Below are positions 45,701 through 53,763 of a stretch of DNA of 64,000 bases, piece after piece. Made by a program: the position numbers and the translations under genes. The notes below the pieces were generated by a model. That model ran no database searches, was not told the DNA's origin, and saw only the letters and a list, made by a program, of their open reading frames with translations. How positions within the stretch are numbered: position 1 is the first letter of the stretch; each line of letters begins with the position of its first letter. The DNA is from Pseudomonas cichorii (GTDB taxonomy: Bacteria; Pseudomonadota; Gammaproteobacteria; Pseudomonadales; Pseudomonadaceae), in the NCBI RefSeq assembly GCF_003700275.1, contig NZ_RBRE01000057.1:113634-177633 (forward strand), read 5' to 3'.

Positions 45701-45772
45701 TGGGCGGGTCATTTTGCAGTACCGGTAGCGGAGTAATGATGGCGCTCCATTCAATCTGCCAGGGAATTACCG

Positions 45773-46378
45773 ATGAAGACTGCGCTTTCCACTACCTTCG
45801 GCCTGCTTTTGCTCAGCGCCGCCGTCATGACTCAGGCTGCCGATATGCCGGTGGTCAAACCGATGCGTGGCACGGTCGAGAGTCTGCAGGCCGACACCTT
45901 GAACTTCACCACTCGCGCCGGCCAGCAGCAGAGCATCCAGTTGACCGACAAGACCGGCATCCGCCTGGTTTCCAAGGCCGACCTGGACACCATCAAGCCG
46001 GAAAGCTTTGTCGGCTCGGCAGCAATTCCTCAGGCCGACGGCACGCTGAAGGCGCTGGAAGTCACGGTGTTTGAAGCCAGCCTCAAAGGCAGTGGCGAAG
46101 GCCACTATGGCTGGGAAAACGCCGATGGCAGCACCGGCACCATGACCAACGGCACGGTCGGCACCTTGTCCAAGGCCAATGGCCGTACCTTGACCGTGCT
46201 GTACAAGGGTGGCGAGAAACAGTTGGTAGTGCCACAGGATGTGCCGGTCGCCTACGTCGAACCGGGCCAGCGCAGTGAGTTGAAGGCTGGAGCGAAGATC
46301 GTGCTGTTCCCTGCCGATGACGGCAAGTCCGCCCGCGGGATTGCGGTAGGCAAGGATGGCTATACGCCGCCGATGTAA
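45773..46378 (+). CDS. Periplasmic protein of unknown function
   Basis: A 201-residue protein with a signal peptide (MKTALSTTFGLLLLSAAVMTQA then ADMPVV). The mature protein is beta-rich and Gly/Thr/Lys-rich (MRGTVESLQADTLNFTTRAG, then GQQQSIQLTDKT), resembling OB-fold DUF5666-like proteins. It is first in the operon with cytochrome b561 and the molybdopterin oxidoreductase, and sits behind the palindromes, so it is likely induced with them. It has no Met-rich stretch and no metal motif. Confidence 0.8.
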   Translation: MKTALSTTFGLLLLSAAVMTQAADMPVVKPMRGTVESLQADTLNFTTRAGQQQSIQLTDKTGIRLVSKADLDTIKPESFVGSAAIPQADGTLKALEVTVFEASLKGSGEGHYGWENADGSTGTMTNGTVGTLSKANGRTLTVLYKGGEKQLVVPQDVPVAYVEPGQRSELKAGAKIVLFPADDGKSARGIAVGKDGYTPPM

Positions 46379-46385
46379 CTGACGC

Positions 46386-46492
46386 GGGAGCGAATTCATG
46401 AGGCGGGACCGGATTTATCCGGGAAGAGGCCCGTACATTCACAGCATTTGTGTCGTCAGAAAGAATGTCTTCGCGAATGAATTCGCTCCCAC
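46386..46492. repeat. REPIN (paired inverted REP)
   Basis: GGGAGCGAATTCAT (46386-46399) and ATGAATTCGCTCCC (46477-46490) are exact inverted copies with about 77 bases between; the right copy extends to TCTTCGCGAATG (46468-46479). It lies between two co-oriented genes and may trim or stabilise their shared transcript. Confidence 0.75.
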
Positions 46493-46521
46493 GGCTCGAT
46501 CAGCTTTCGAGAGAAACCATC

Positions 46522-47145
46522 ATGAAGACCCGTCCCATTCATCCCTGGCCCGTGCGCCTGACCCATTGGGTCAATGCGCTGGGCATGCTCTGCATGTTCA
46601 TGAGCGGCTGGGCCATCTATAACGCCGCACCGCTGATGGCCTTTACCTTTCCCAAATCCCTCACCCTTGGCGGGTGGCTGGGTGGTTCGCTGGCCTGGCA
46701 TTTTGCGGTGATGTGGCTGCTGGTGATCAATGGCCTTGCGTATGTGCTGTATGGCGTGTTCAGCCGTCACTTCAAGCGCGACCTGTTGCCGGTACGGCCC
46801 GGCGAAGTGAAGCGCGATATCGTCGATGCCTTGCGCTTGCGCCTGGCCCATATCAAGGGCCGTTACAACGCGGTGCAGCGCCTGATGTACTGGTTGGTGC
46901 TGGCCATGGGGCTGCTGATCGTCCTGTCCGGGCTGGCGCTCTGGAAGCCGGTGCAGTTTCAGGAACTGGCCAGCCTGATGGGCGGCTACGACGCTGCCCG
47001 CTGGGTGCATTTTGCCGCGATGGCGGCCATCGGTGCGTTCGTCATTGTTCACTTGCTGTTGGTGGTACTGGTTCCGCGCACCTTGTTGCCCATGATTACT
47101 GGCGGGCGGATGCCGGCTGAAAACGGAAACCCCGGCCATGAATGA
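46522..47145 (+). CDS. Cytochrome b561-type membrane electron donor
   Basis: A 207-residue, four-helix dihaem cytochrome b. Histidines sit in the helices (PVRLTHWVNALGMLCMFMSG, WHFAVMWLLVINGLAYVLYG, WVHFAAMAAIGAFVIVHLLL). It overlaps the molybdopterin oxidoreductase gene by 8 bases and most likely feeds it electrons, as MsrQ does for MsrP, although it is of the b561 rather than the MsrQ/YedZ type. The start at MKTRPIHPWP follows GAGAGAAACC. Confidence 0.88.
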   Translation: MKTRPIHPWPVRLTHWVNALGMLCMFMSGWAIYNAAPLMAFTFPKSLTLGGWLGGSLAWHFAVMWLLVINGLAYVLYGVFSRHFKRDLLPVRPGEVKRDIVDALRLRLAHIKGRYNAVQRLMYWLVLAMGLLIVLSGLALWKPVQFQELASLMGGYDAARWVHFAAMAAIGAFVIVHLLLVVLVPRTLLPMITGGRMPAENGNPGHE

Positions 47146-47908
47146 ACCCCGTAAACGCATTACCCAGCGCATTCGCCTGGAACCCGCGCAACAAAAACAA
47201 CTGGTGGATATTCAACGTCGCTCGTTCCTGCGCGCCGGGCTGACGGTGGGCGCCATGTCGATGCTCAGTGGCTGTAACCTGCAGGATGGCGATCAGGTGG
47301 ACAAGGTGCTGTGGGCCATGTCGCGCTGGAACGACCGGGTCCAGGCCTGGCTGTTCAACGGCCAGAAACTGGCGCCGACCTACAGCAAGGCGCAGATCAC
47401 CAATCCGTTCCCGTTCAATGCCTTTTACCCGGAATACAACGTGCCCGAACTGGAGCTGGCCGATTATCGACTGGCCGTCTCGGGACTGGTTCGCGACCGG
47501 CAGCCGTGGACGCTGGAAGCCTTGCGCAAGCTGCCACAGCGTACGGACATCACGCGGCTGATCTGCATCGAAGGCTGGAGCGCCATCGGGCAGTGGGGCG
47601 GCGTGCCGCTCAGGACCTTTCTGGAATATATCGGGGCGGATACCACGGCGCGCTTTGTCGGTTTCAAGTGCGCCGACCGTTACTACTCAAGCCTGGACAT
47701 GCCCACCGCGCTGCATCCGCAGACTCTGCTGGCGCTGGACTTCGGCGACGTCGCCTTGCCGCCCGATTTCGGCTATCCGCTGCGCGTGCGGGTACCTACC
47801 AAACTGGGCTTCAAGAACCCCAAGCACATCGTCGAGATAATCGTGAGCAACGAAAATCCGGGCGGGTATTGGGAGGATCAGGGATATAACTGGTTCAGCG
47901 GGATTTGA
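47138..47908 (+). CDS. Tat-exported molybdopterin oxidoreductase (sulfite oxidase/MsrP-like)
   Basis: A 256-residue protein with the sulfite-oxidase molybdopterin fold. The Mo-ligand Cys is in RLICIEGWSAIGQWGGVPL, with the cofactor region RVPTKLGFKNPKHIVEI. The N-terminus has a twin-arginine signal (QRRSFLRAGLTVGAM) immediately followed by a lipobox-like MLSGC, so the protein may be a Tat-exported lipoprotein. It is shorter than E. coli MsrP but related. Repair of oxidised methionine or another periplasmic reduction is inferred. Confidence 0.85.
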   Translation: MNEPRKRITQRIRLEPAQQKQLVDIQRRSFLRAGLTVGAMSMLSGCNLQDGDQVDKVLWAMSRWNDRVQAWLFNGQKLAPTYSKAQITNPFPFNAFYPEYNVPELELADYRLAVSGLVRDRQPWTLEALRKLPQRTDITRLICIEGWSAIGQWGGVPLRTFLEYIGADTTARFVGFKCADRYYSSLDMPTALHPQTLLALDFGDVALPPDFGYPLRVRVPTKLGFKNPKHIVEIIVSNENPGGYWEDQGYNWFSGI

Positions 47909-47928
47909 GTGTTCACAACCTGACCCCG

Positions 47929-47986
47929 TTGCGAGCAAGCTCCGTCCACAGGCAATTCACTTTTTGGGAGGGGGCTTGCCCGCGAA
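47929..47986. repeat. REPIN (GAGCAAGCTCC type)
   Basis: TTGCGAGCAAGCTCCGTCCA (47929-47948) and GGGAGGGGGCTTGCCCGCGA (47966-47985) are imperfect inverted partners after the molybdopterin gene. Confidence 0.6.
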
Positions 47987-48027
47987 GGGGTAGGCTCAGT
48001 CAATCACGCCTTGTTGCCTGGCATAGG

Positions 48028-48063
48028 TCTTCGCGGATGAATCCGCTCCTGCATTGCAGGAGC
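48028..48063. repeat. REP element with terminator-like hairpin
   Basis: TCTTCGCGGATGAATCCGCT (48028-48047) is a REP; the adjoining GCTCCTGCA/TGCAGGAGC (48045-48053 and 48055-48063) forms a strong stem between the convergent molybdopterin and efeM genes. Confidence 0.65.
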
Positions 48064-48069
48064 GAGTCA

Positions 48070-48894
48070 TCAATTCAACCCCAGTTTACCCCGCAAGGTC
48101 GACAGGTCTTCGGCCAGGGTGTTGACCGGGCCGACCAGGGCCTTGCGGTCGTTTTCCTTGACCTTGTCATAAGTCTGGAAACCGCCATCTGCGGTCTTGT
48201 AGCGGGCGAGAATCTTGTCCACGGTGGCGAAGTTCTTGTCGACCTTGGCGGCAAAGGCCTTGTCCTGTTTCTCGATCTGCGGACGGAACAGGTCGACGAT
48301 TTTCTTCGCGCCGTCGATATTGCCCTGGAAGTCATACAGGTCGGTGTGGCTGTAGCGGTCTTCTTCGCCGGAGATCTTGGTGGCTGCGACTTCTTCGAGC
48401 AGGGCCGCAGCACCGCCGACGACCTTCTCTGGCGGGAAGGTCAGATCGGCCACGCGGGCCTGCAGGTCGTTGACGTCGGCCATTAGCTTGTCGGCAATCG
48501 GGCCTTGATCCTTGGTGCTGTTCTGCGCGAACAGCGCATATTCCAGGCGATGGAAACCGGTGAAGTCCTCGGCTTCAACGCCTTGCTCGTGATCGTCGAC
48601 GCGCGAGTCGATGGACGCATCCAGATCACTGAACAGCTCGGCAATCGGCTCTACCGATTCGTAGTAGACCCGCGTCGGCGCATAGAGCTTCTTGGCGGTG
48701 GCGATATCGCCTTTCTTCACGGCATCGGTGAACTGCTGGGTATGGCTGACCAGTTCGTCGATGTTTTCCGTGACGTAGATCTTGTAATCCGAAACCGGGC
48801 CGACCAGATCCAGCGGCGCCGTGGCGGCGAATGCAGCCAGTGGAGTCTGAAGCAAGCCAAGGGTCAGCAGCAAAGCCAGAGGCGTCTTTTTCAT
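48070..48894 (-). CDS. efeM: EfeM-type M75 iron-binding lipoprotein-like protein (cupredoxin-less EfeO)
   Basis: A 274-residue periplasmic protein with a signal peptide (cleavage after LAAFAATA) and only the M75/imelysin domain. The metal motif HxxE is in FTGFHRLEYALF, with the EEDRYSHTDLYDFQGNIDGA block typical of EfeO. It lacks the N-terminal cupredoxin domain found in EfeO at 50257. Last gene of the efeUOBM operon; gap to efeB is 29 bases. Confidence 0.88.
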   Translation of the reverse strand: MKKTPLALLLTLGLLQTPLAAFAATAPLDLVGPVSDYKIYVTENIDELVSHTQQFTDAVKKGDIATAKKLYAPTRVYYESVEPIAELFSDLDASIDSRVDDHEQGVEAEDFTGFHRLEYALFAQNSTKDQGPIADKLMADVNDLQARVADLTFPPEKVVGGAAALLEEVAATKISGEEDRYSHTDLYDFQGNIDGAKKIVDLFRPQIEKQDKAFAAKVDKNFATVDKILARYKTADGGFQTYDKVKENDRKALVGPVNTLAEDLSTLRGKLGLN

Positions 48895-48923
48895 GGTGCT
48901 CTTCCGGGTGAGGTAATTGGAGG

Positions 48924-50234
48924 TCATGCGGTTTGCGAAGTCGAGGAAGCCGCCAGCAGGGAGCGACCGATAAAATCCTTGTCGTTTGTTACCCCGGGCA
49001 GGGTGAAGAAATAGCCGCCACCCACAGGCTTGAGGTATTCCTCCAGCGGCTCACCGTTAAGGCGGGTCTGGACGGTGATGAAGCCTTTTTCCAGATCGCT
49101 CTGGTAACAGATGAACAGCAGGCCCATGTCGAGCTGGCCGTTCTTGTTGACGCCGTTGGAGTAGTTGAACGGGCGACGCAGGATCAGGTTGCGCTGGGTT
49201 TGTGGCGTGCGCGGGTTGGCCAGGCGGATATGGGAATCCAGGCGGGTTTTCTTGCCGTGCGGGTCGGCAGCGTAGTTCGGCACGTCGCTTTCCACTTTGC
49301 CATCCATGGGCGCGCCGCTGCTCTTGGTGCGGCCAAAGATGGATTCCTGTTCCTGCAAGGGCGTGCGGTCCCAGCGTTCGACGAAGTTGCGGATTATCCG
49401 CACGGCCTGATAGCTGCCGTTGGCGGCCCATGCCGGTTCGTCGCTGCCGGGCTGGACCCAGACCAGTTCGTTCATGGTCTTCTGGTTGTTGGAGTCCGGG
49501 TTGGCCGAACCGTCACGAAAGCCTAGGAAGTTGCGCGCGCTTTCCGCAGGCTGGCCGGGCTTTTTAGGAGCCTGGGCCGGAACCGTGCCTTCCTGTTTCC
49601 AGCGCACCAGCAGCAGGTCCGGTAGGTTCTTGACGATGTCGCGCAGGGCGTGGATGTTGCTGTCCGGGGTGTTGGAACAGAACTGGATGCTCAAGTCGCC
49701 GTGGCAACTGCTGGCTTCCAGGGCATCGTTGGGGAAACCCACCATGCGGCTCAGACGCTTGGGTTTGACCGAGGTCAGGCCGAAGCGCTCATCGAACAGC
49801 GACTCGCCCACCGAAACGGTGATGGTCAGGTTATCCGGGGTGACCACCGGCCCGAGGATGCCGGAATCCAGCGGCGGCAGCTTCGGGTCGATTTCCTGCA
49901 CCGGGCCGCCGGTCATCAGGAAAGCGATGCGCTCGTTGAGGGTGCGGAACAGGCGCTCCAGATCTTCCCGGTCGGCCGCCAGCACATCGAAGGCCACCAG
50001 CATTCCGGCTGCCGGACGCGGGTTGACGATACCGTTCTGGTGGATGCCGTGAAACTCATTGCGATCCTGAGTCTTGTCGCTGTTCGGCGCTTCGGTGACC
50101 TGAGCGGTGCTGGCGGCCAGCGCATTACCGCTCAGGCTGCTGCCGGCCAGTGCAGCACCGGCGGCACCCAGGCCGAGCAGAACACGGCGACGCTGAAGCG
50201 AGTGAGGGGCGTTATCGGATTCCGGGTTTTTCAT
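48924..50234 (-). CDS. efeB: Dye-decolourising haem peroxidase EfeB
   Basis: A 436-residue DyP-type peroxidase with a twin-arginine signal (LQRRRVLLGLGAAGAALAG). The family motif GFRDGSANP and the haem region (RPFNYSNGVNKNGQLDMGLL) are present. In the Efe system it oxidises ferrous iron or acts on haem in the periplasm. Start at MKNPESDN, 22 bases after efeO. Confidence 0.92.
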   Translation of the reverse strand: MKNPESDNAPHSLQRRRVLLGLGAAGAALAGSSLSGNALAASTAQVTEAPNSDKTQDRNEFHGIHQNGIVNPRPAAGMLVAFDVLAADREDLERLFRTLNERIAFLMTGGPVQEIDPKLPPLDSGILGPVVTPDNLTITVSVGESLFDERFGLTSVKPKRLSRMVGFPNDALEASSCHGDLSIQFCSNTPDSNIHALRDIVKNLPDLLLVRWKQEGTVPAQAPKKPGQPAESARNFLGFRDGSANPDSNNQKTMNELVWVQPGSDEPAWAANGSYQAVRIIRNFVERWDRTPLQEQESIFGRTKSSGAPMDGKVESDVPNYAADPHGKKTRLDSHIRLANPRTPQTQRNLILRRPFNYSNGVNKNGQLDMGLLFICYQSDLEKGFITVQTRLNGEPLEEYLKPVGGGYFFTLPGVTNDKDFIGRSLLAASSTSQTA

Positions 50235-50256
50235 GGTAGTCACTTGTTCACATCTG

Positions 50257-51465
50257 TCAGAGGTCGGAAAGGCCGAGGGCCGCATCGATCTTGTCGAGGG
50301 CATCGGCCAGAGCCTTGGCCTTGTCGGCGATCAACTGGCGCTGCGCAGCATCGACCTGATCGTAAGGGCGATAACCGTCAGCGGTTTTCAGTGCCTTGAG
50401 CTGTTCATCCAGAGCGCTTGATGCGCTGTCGAGGTTCTGCAACAGATCGCCCGCGCTCCTGGCCAGCAGCGGACGCAACAGATCGATGACCTTGCGCGTG
50501 CCTTCCAGATTGGCGGCGAAGCCGTTCAGGTCGCTGCGGCTATAGCGTTCTTCTTCACCCTTGCTGCGCACTTCGGCCAGGCTGCGCATGGAGCGGGCGA
50601 CGATATCGGCCAGTTGTTCCGGGGCCAGGGTCTGGGCCAGCAGTTGCTGCTTGAGGCTGGCGACATCGGTTTGCAGACGTTGCGCTATCGGTGCCAGACC
50701 TTCGAGGCTGTGCTGCTTGAACAGGCCGTATTCAATACGATGGAAGCCGCCGAAACCCGGGTCCTGCTCGCGTTTTTCGTAGTAGTCGGCGCGGGCATTG
50801 ATGGCGTTGTCCAGTTCGGCCAGACGCTGCGCCGCCGGAGCAATACGCTGATAGACAGTGCGCGCTGGCGTGTAGGCCGCCTGTGCTGCATTCAGGTCAC
50901 CGGCTTCGATGGCCTGTTGCAGGGCCGTGACCGCCTTGATCAACGCCGAGCCTTGCTGGCTGAGGTACACGCGGTATTCGGACAGCGGGCCGATGAAGGC
51001 GACCATGGACGGGCGCGCCCTGGCCTTGGCTTCGGATTCGGCGGTCGGCGTTACATGCAAGGTGCCGCGCGGGTTGCTCAGCAGGCCGCAGGTGATGGCG
51101 TAGTCGCCGGGTTGCAGGTTGGCGTTGATGACCTGGCTCAGGCCCGGCGCGATGTTTTCCCGTTCCTCGACCACCAGCACGCCATCGAGAATTTCCCATT
51201 CGACGGCACGTTCTGATCGGTTGACGATGCGAAAGGCGTTCTTGCCTGCCGGGACGGTCAGCGCATTGGGTTCGCAATTGTGGGCGTGAATGGTGACCAC
51301 GGTTTCATTGCCGGCATTGGCTGCACGTTTTTTCGCGGCGACCTGCGAGGCGTAGTAGAACAATCCACCGGCAGCGATCATCAGGATCACAGAGCCGGCG
51401 ACTGCCAATCGCAAGGCGCGGGGAGGCCTGGCTTTCCCGGAAAGCTCAGAGGACGGGTTCGACAT
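50257..51465 (-). CDS. efeO: Ferrous iron uptake protein EfeO (cupredoxin + M75)
   Basis: A 402-residue protein with one N-terminal membrane/signal segment, a cupredoxin domain (about 45-130; HNCEPNALTVPAGKNAFRIV, then YAITCGLL) and an M75 domain with FGGFHRIEYGLF (HxxE). It captures Fe2+/Fe3+ and feeds EfeU. Start at MSNPSSEL is 8 bases after efeU. Confidence 0.93.
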   Translation of the reverse strand: MSNPSSELSGKARPPRALRLAVAGSVILMIAAGGLFYYASQVAAKKRAANAGNETVVTIHAHNCEPNALTVPAGKNAFRIVNRSERAVEWEILDGVLVVEERENIAPGLSQVINANLQPGDYAITCGLLSNPRGTLHVTPTAESEAKARARPSMVAFIGPLSEYRVYLSQQGSALIKAVTALQQAIEAGDLNAAQAAYTPARTVYQRIAPAAQRLAELDNAINARADYYEKREQDPGFGGFHRIEYGLFKQHSLEGLAPIAQRLQTDVASLKQQLLAQTLAPEQLADIVARSMRSLAEVRSKGEEERYSRSDLNGFAANLEGTRKVIDLLRPLLARSAGDLLQNLDSASSALDEQLKALKTADGYRPYDQVDAAQRQLIADKAKALADALDKIDAALGLSDL

Positions 51466-51473
51466 GTATGCCC

Positions 51474-52322
51474 TTATTCGTTGGTAGCGGAAGCGGGGGA
51501 GTGCGGCTGTTTTTCTGCCGGTGTATGGGGCAGAAAGAACAGCACCAGCGCGCCGATCAGGTAGATCAGGTAAGCGCTCAGCGTGCTGACGGTCGGCGCA
51601 TCCTGATAACCGAACATGCCGGCCAGCACCGAACCGAGCGGGCCATCCATCGGCAGGCTGGCGCTGAAGTCGATGACCACCTCCTGCAGGTGATTCCACA
51701 CGCCGGCTTCATGCAGCGCCTGCACGGAGTTGGAGAGAATTCCGGCGGCGACCACCAGGATGAACAATCCGGTCCAGCGGAAGAACAGACTCAGGTTGAG
51801 GCGCATGCTGCCGCTGTAGATCGCCACGCCAAAACCGACCGCCAACAGCAGGCCGAGCAGGGCGCCCAGTGGCGCGCCGGAGCCTTCGCTCTGTTGAAAG
51901 ACCGCGAGCAGGAAAAATACGGTTTCCAGTCCTTCGCGGGCCACGGCGAAGAACACCATGGCGATCAGCGCGTAGGTCTGGTTTTTCGAGCCGGTGAGCG
52001 CGGCGTCCAGCGAGGTATGCAGGGCATGCTTGATCGAGCGGGCGACCTTGCGCATCCAGAACACCATGGAACTGAGAATGCCCACTGCCACCAGGCCGAC
52101 GATGCCCTCGAACAGTTCCTGCTGCTTCTGCGGAAACTCGGCGCTCATCAGCTCCAGGCCACCGCCGACGAACAGCGCCAGCGCGGCGGCCAGAAACACG
52201 CCGATCCACACTGCAGGCATCCACTCGCCGCGGCCGGTCTGTTTCAGGTAACTGGCGATGATGCCAACGATAAGCGCGGCTTCAATGCCTTCGCGCAGCA
52301 TGATCAAAAACGGAACGAGCAT
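51474..52322 (-). CDS. efeU: Iron permease EfeU (FTR1 family)
   Basis: A 282-residue polytopic permease with the two iron-binding RExxE motifs: LREGIEAALIVG (R10-E14) and AREGLETVFFLL. It moves iron through the inner membrane. First gene of the efeU-efeO-efeB-efeM operon, preceded by a Fur-box-like site. Confidence 0.94.
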   Translation of the reverse strand: MLVPFLIMLREGIEAALIVGIIASYLKQTGRGEWMPAVWIGVFLAAALALFVGGGLELMSAEFPQKQQELFEGIVGLVAVGILSSMVFWMRKVARSIKHALHTSLDAALTGSKNQTYALIAMVFFAVAREGLETVFFLLAVFQQSEGSGAPLGALLGLLLAVGFGVAIYSGSMRLNLSLFFRWTGLFILVVAAGILSNSVQALHEAGVWNHLQEVVIDFSASLPMDGPLGSVLAGMFGYQDAPTVSTLSAYLIYLIGALVLFFLPHTPAEKQPHSPASATNE

Positions 52323-52387
52323 GGTTCACCGGGGTAAAGGCTTCGGGGTGAGGTGTTTCAGCGAGCTGTATGGCTGAAACAATGAGT

Positions 52388-52408
52388 AACATAATGATAC
52401 TCATTCCC
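52388..52408 (-). promoter_or_regulatory. Candidate Fur box upstream of efeU
   Basis: The segment contains ATAATGATACTCATT (52391-52405), close to the Fur consensus GATAATGATAATCATTATC. It lies about 70 bases before efeU, so iron repression is likely. Confidence 0.65.
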
Positions 52409-52491
52409 GAATGAGGGCCAGTTGTTTTTCCGGTATTGCCCATGCCGTTCAGGTTAGATTCAGGTCGAGCCTGCGAGCCCCAACGGCCTTG

Positions 52492-53655
52492 TTACTGCGT
52501 GCAGCAGCCCAGTTCATTGAGGATCTGGTGAGCCAGGCGCACCCGTGCTTCATTGGGGTAATTCTTGTTGGCGAGGATCACGATGCCGAGTTTCCTGCCC
52601 GGCATGAACGCCACGTATCCGCCAAAACCGTTGGTGGCGCCGGTCTTGTTGATCCAGACATCCTGCTGCGGCGCCAGAGGCGGATTCAAGGCCTGCACGG
52701 GCTGGGTTTCGTAGGCCATCCTGTTGGAGTTGCCTTCAATCAGCGCATCGAGTTTTACCGGAGCCTGATACTGCTCCCAGATCAGGTCCTGGGTCATTGC
52801 GCCGACCTTGAAATAGCCGGTGCGGGTGTCTGCCAGTGCGCGTTGCAGTGCAGGCGCGACCTCGGTCAGGCCCATGTTCGCTTCGACAAAACGCAGCAGG
52901 TCGCGGCTGCCGGACTTCATGCCATAGGCTTCGGCAGCCAGCACGCCGGGGTTCAGCCTGACGGCGGCGTCCTGCTTGTTGTAACCCTGTGCATAGGAAG
53001 AGGTCTTGTTCGCGGGTACATCGAGGTAACTGTTGCTCAGGCCCAGGGCCGGGAACAGTTGCTCCTGCATGGCGGTCTTGAACGGCACTTTCATGCTCTT
53101 GGCCGCGATCAGGCCCAGCAAGCCGATGCTCGGGTTGGCGTAGCTGCGATGAACGCCGGGCAGGTATTCGGGCTGCCAGGCCTTGAAGTAGCTCATCATC
53201 TGCTGGTTATCGTGTATGGCGTCAGGAAACTGCAGGGGAAAGCCGCCTGCGGTATGAGTGCCCAGATGAAAGAGCGGCACCTTGCCCAGCCGGCTGCCAT
53301 ACAACTGCGGCAAGTAGGTGTCGATATTCTCGGTAAGGGAAAGCTGCCCGTTGGCCTGCGCCCAGGTGGCAAGGGTCGCGGTAAACAGCTTGCTGATCGA
53401 ACCCAGCTCAAACAGTGTGCTGTCGGTGACTTTCTCTTGAGTCTCGCGGGACGCGACGCCGTAGTTGTAGAAGCGCTGTTGTCCGTTGTCGCTGACGGCA
53501 ATCGACATCCCGGCGATGTTGTATTGCTGCATGACGCTGCGGGCCTGCTGCTCCACGGTTTTATCCAGCGTCTCGCTGCTGGCAGCCGCGGCACTGGCCA
53601 ACAGGCTGCCGCCGATCAGCAGAGCGGGCGCAAGGCAGGTTCTGGTCCATTGCAT
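52492..53655 (-). CDS. ampC: Class C (AmpC-type) beta-lactamase
   Basis: A 387-residue serine hydrolase with a signal peptide (cleavage near ASAAAASS). All three class C motifs are present: SISK (Ser86, Lys89), YAN (172-174) and KTG (337-339). It hydrolyses cephalosporins in the periplasm. No AmpR-type regulator is adjacent. Start at MQWTRTC; the frame extends upstream without signal character. Confidence 0.92.
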   Translation of the reverse strand: MQWTRTCLAPALLIGGSLLASAAAASSETLDKTVEQQARSVMQQYNIAGMSIAVSDNGQQRFYNYGVASRETQEKVTDSTLFELGSISKLFTATLATWAQANGQLSLTENIDTYLPQLYGSRLGKVPLFHLGTHTAGGFPLQFPDAIHDNQQMMSYFKAWQPEYLPGVHRSYANPSIGLLGLIAAKSMKVPFKTAMQEQLFPALGLSNSYLDVPANKTSSYAQGYNKQDAAVRLNPGVLAAEAYGMKSGSRDLLRFVEANMGLTEVAPALQRALADTRTGYFKVGAMTQDLIWEQYQAPVKLDALIEGNSNRMAYETQPVQALNPPLAPQQDVWINKTGATNGFGGYVAFMPGRKLGIVILANKNYPNEARVRLAHQILNELGCCTQ

Positions 53656-53763
53656 GTAGAGCTTCCTTGTATGCGGTGGGGGAGCAGACCCTATCACTTG
53701 CATGACAGGGCTCAATAAACGTTACGTCTCAAGATATGACCCGCATGTTTCAACATGCCCTGG

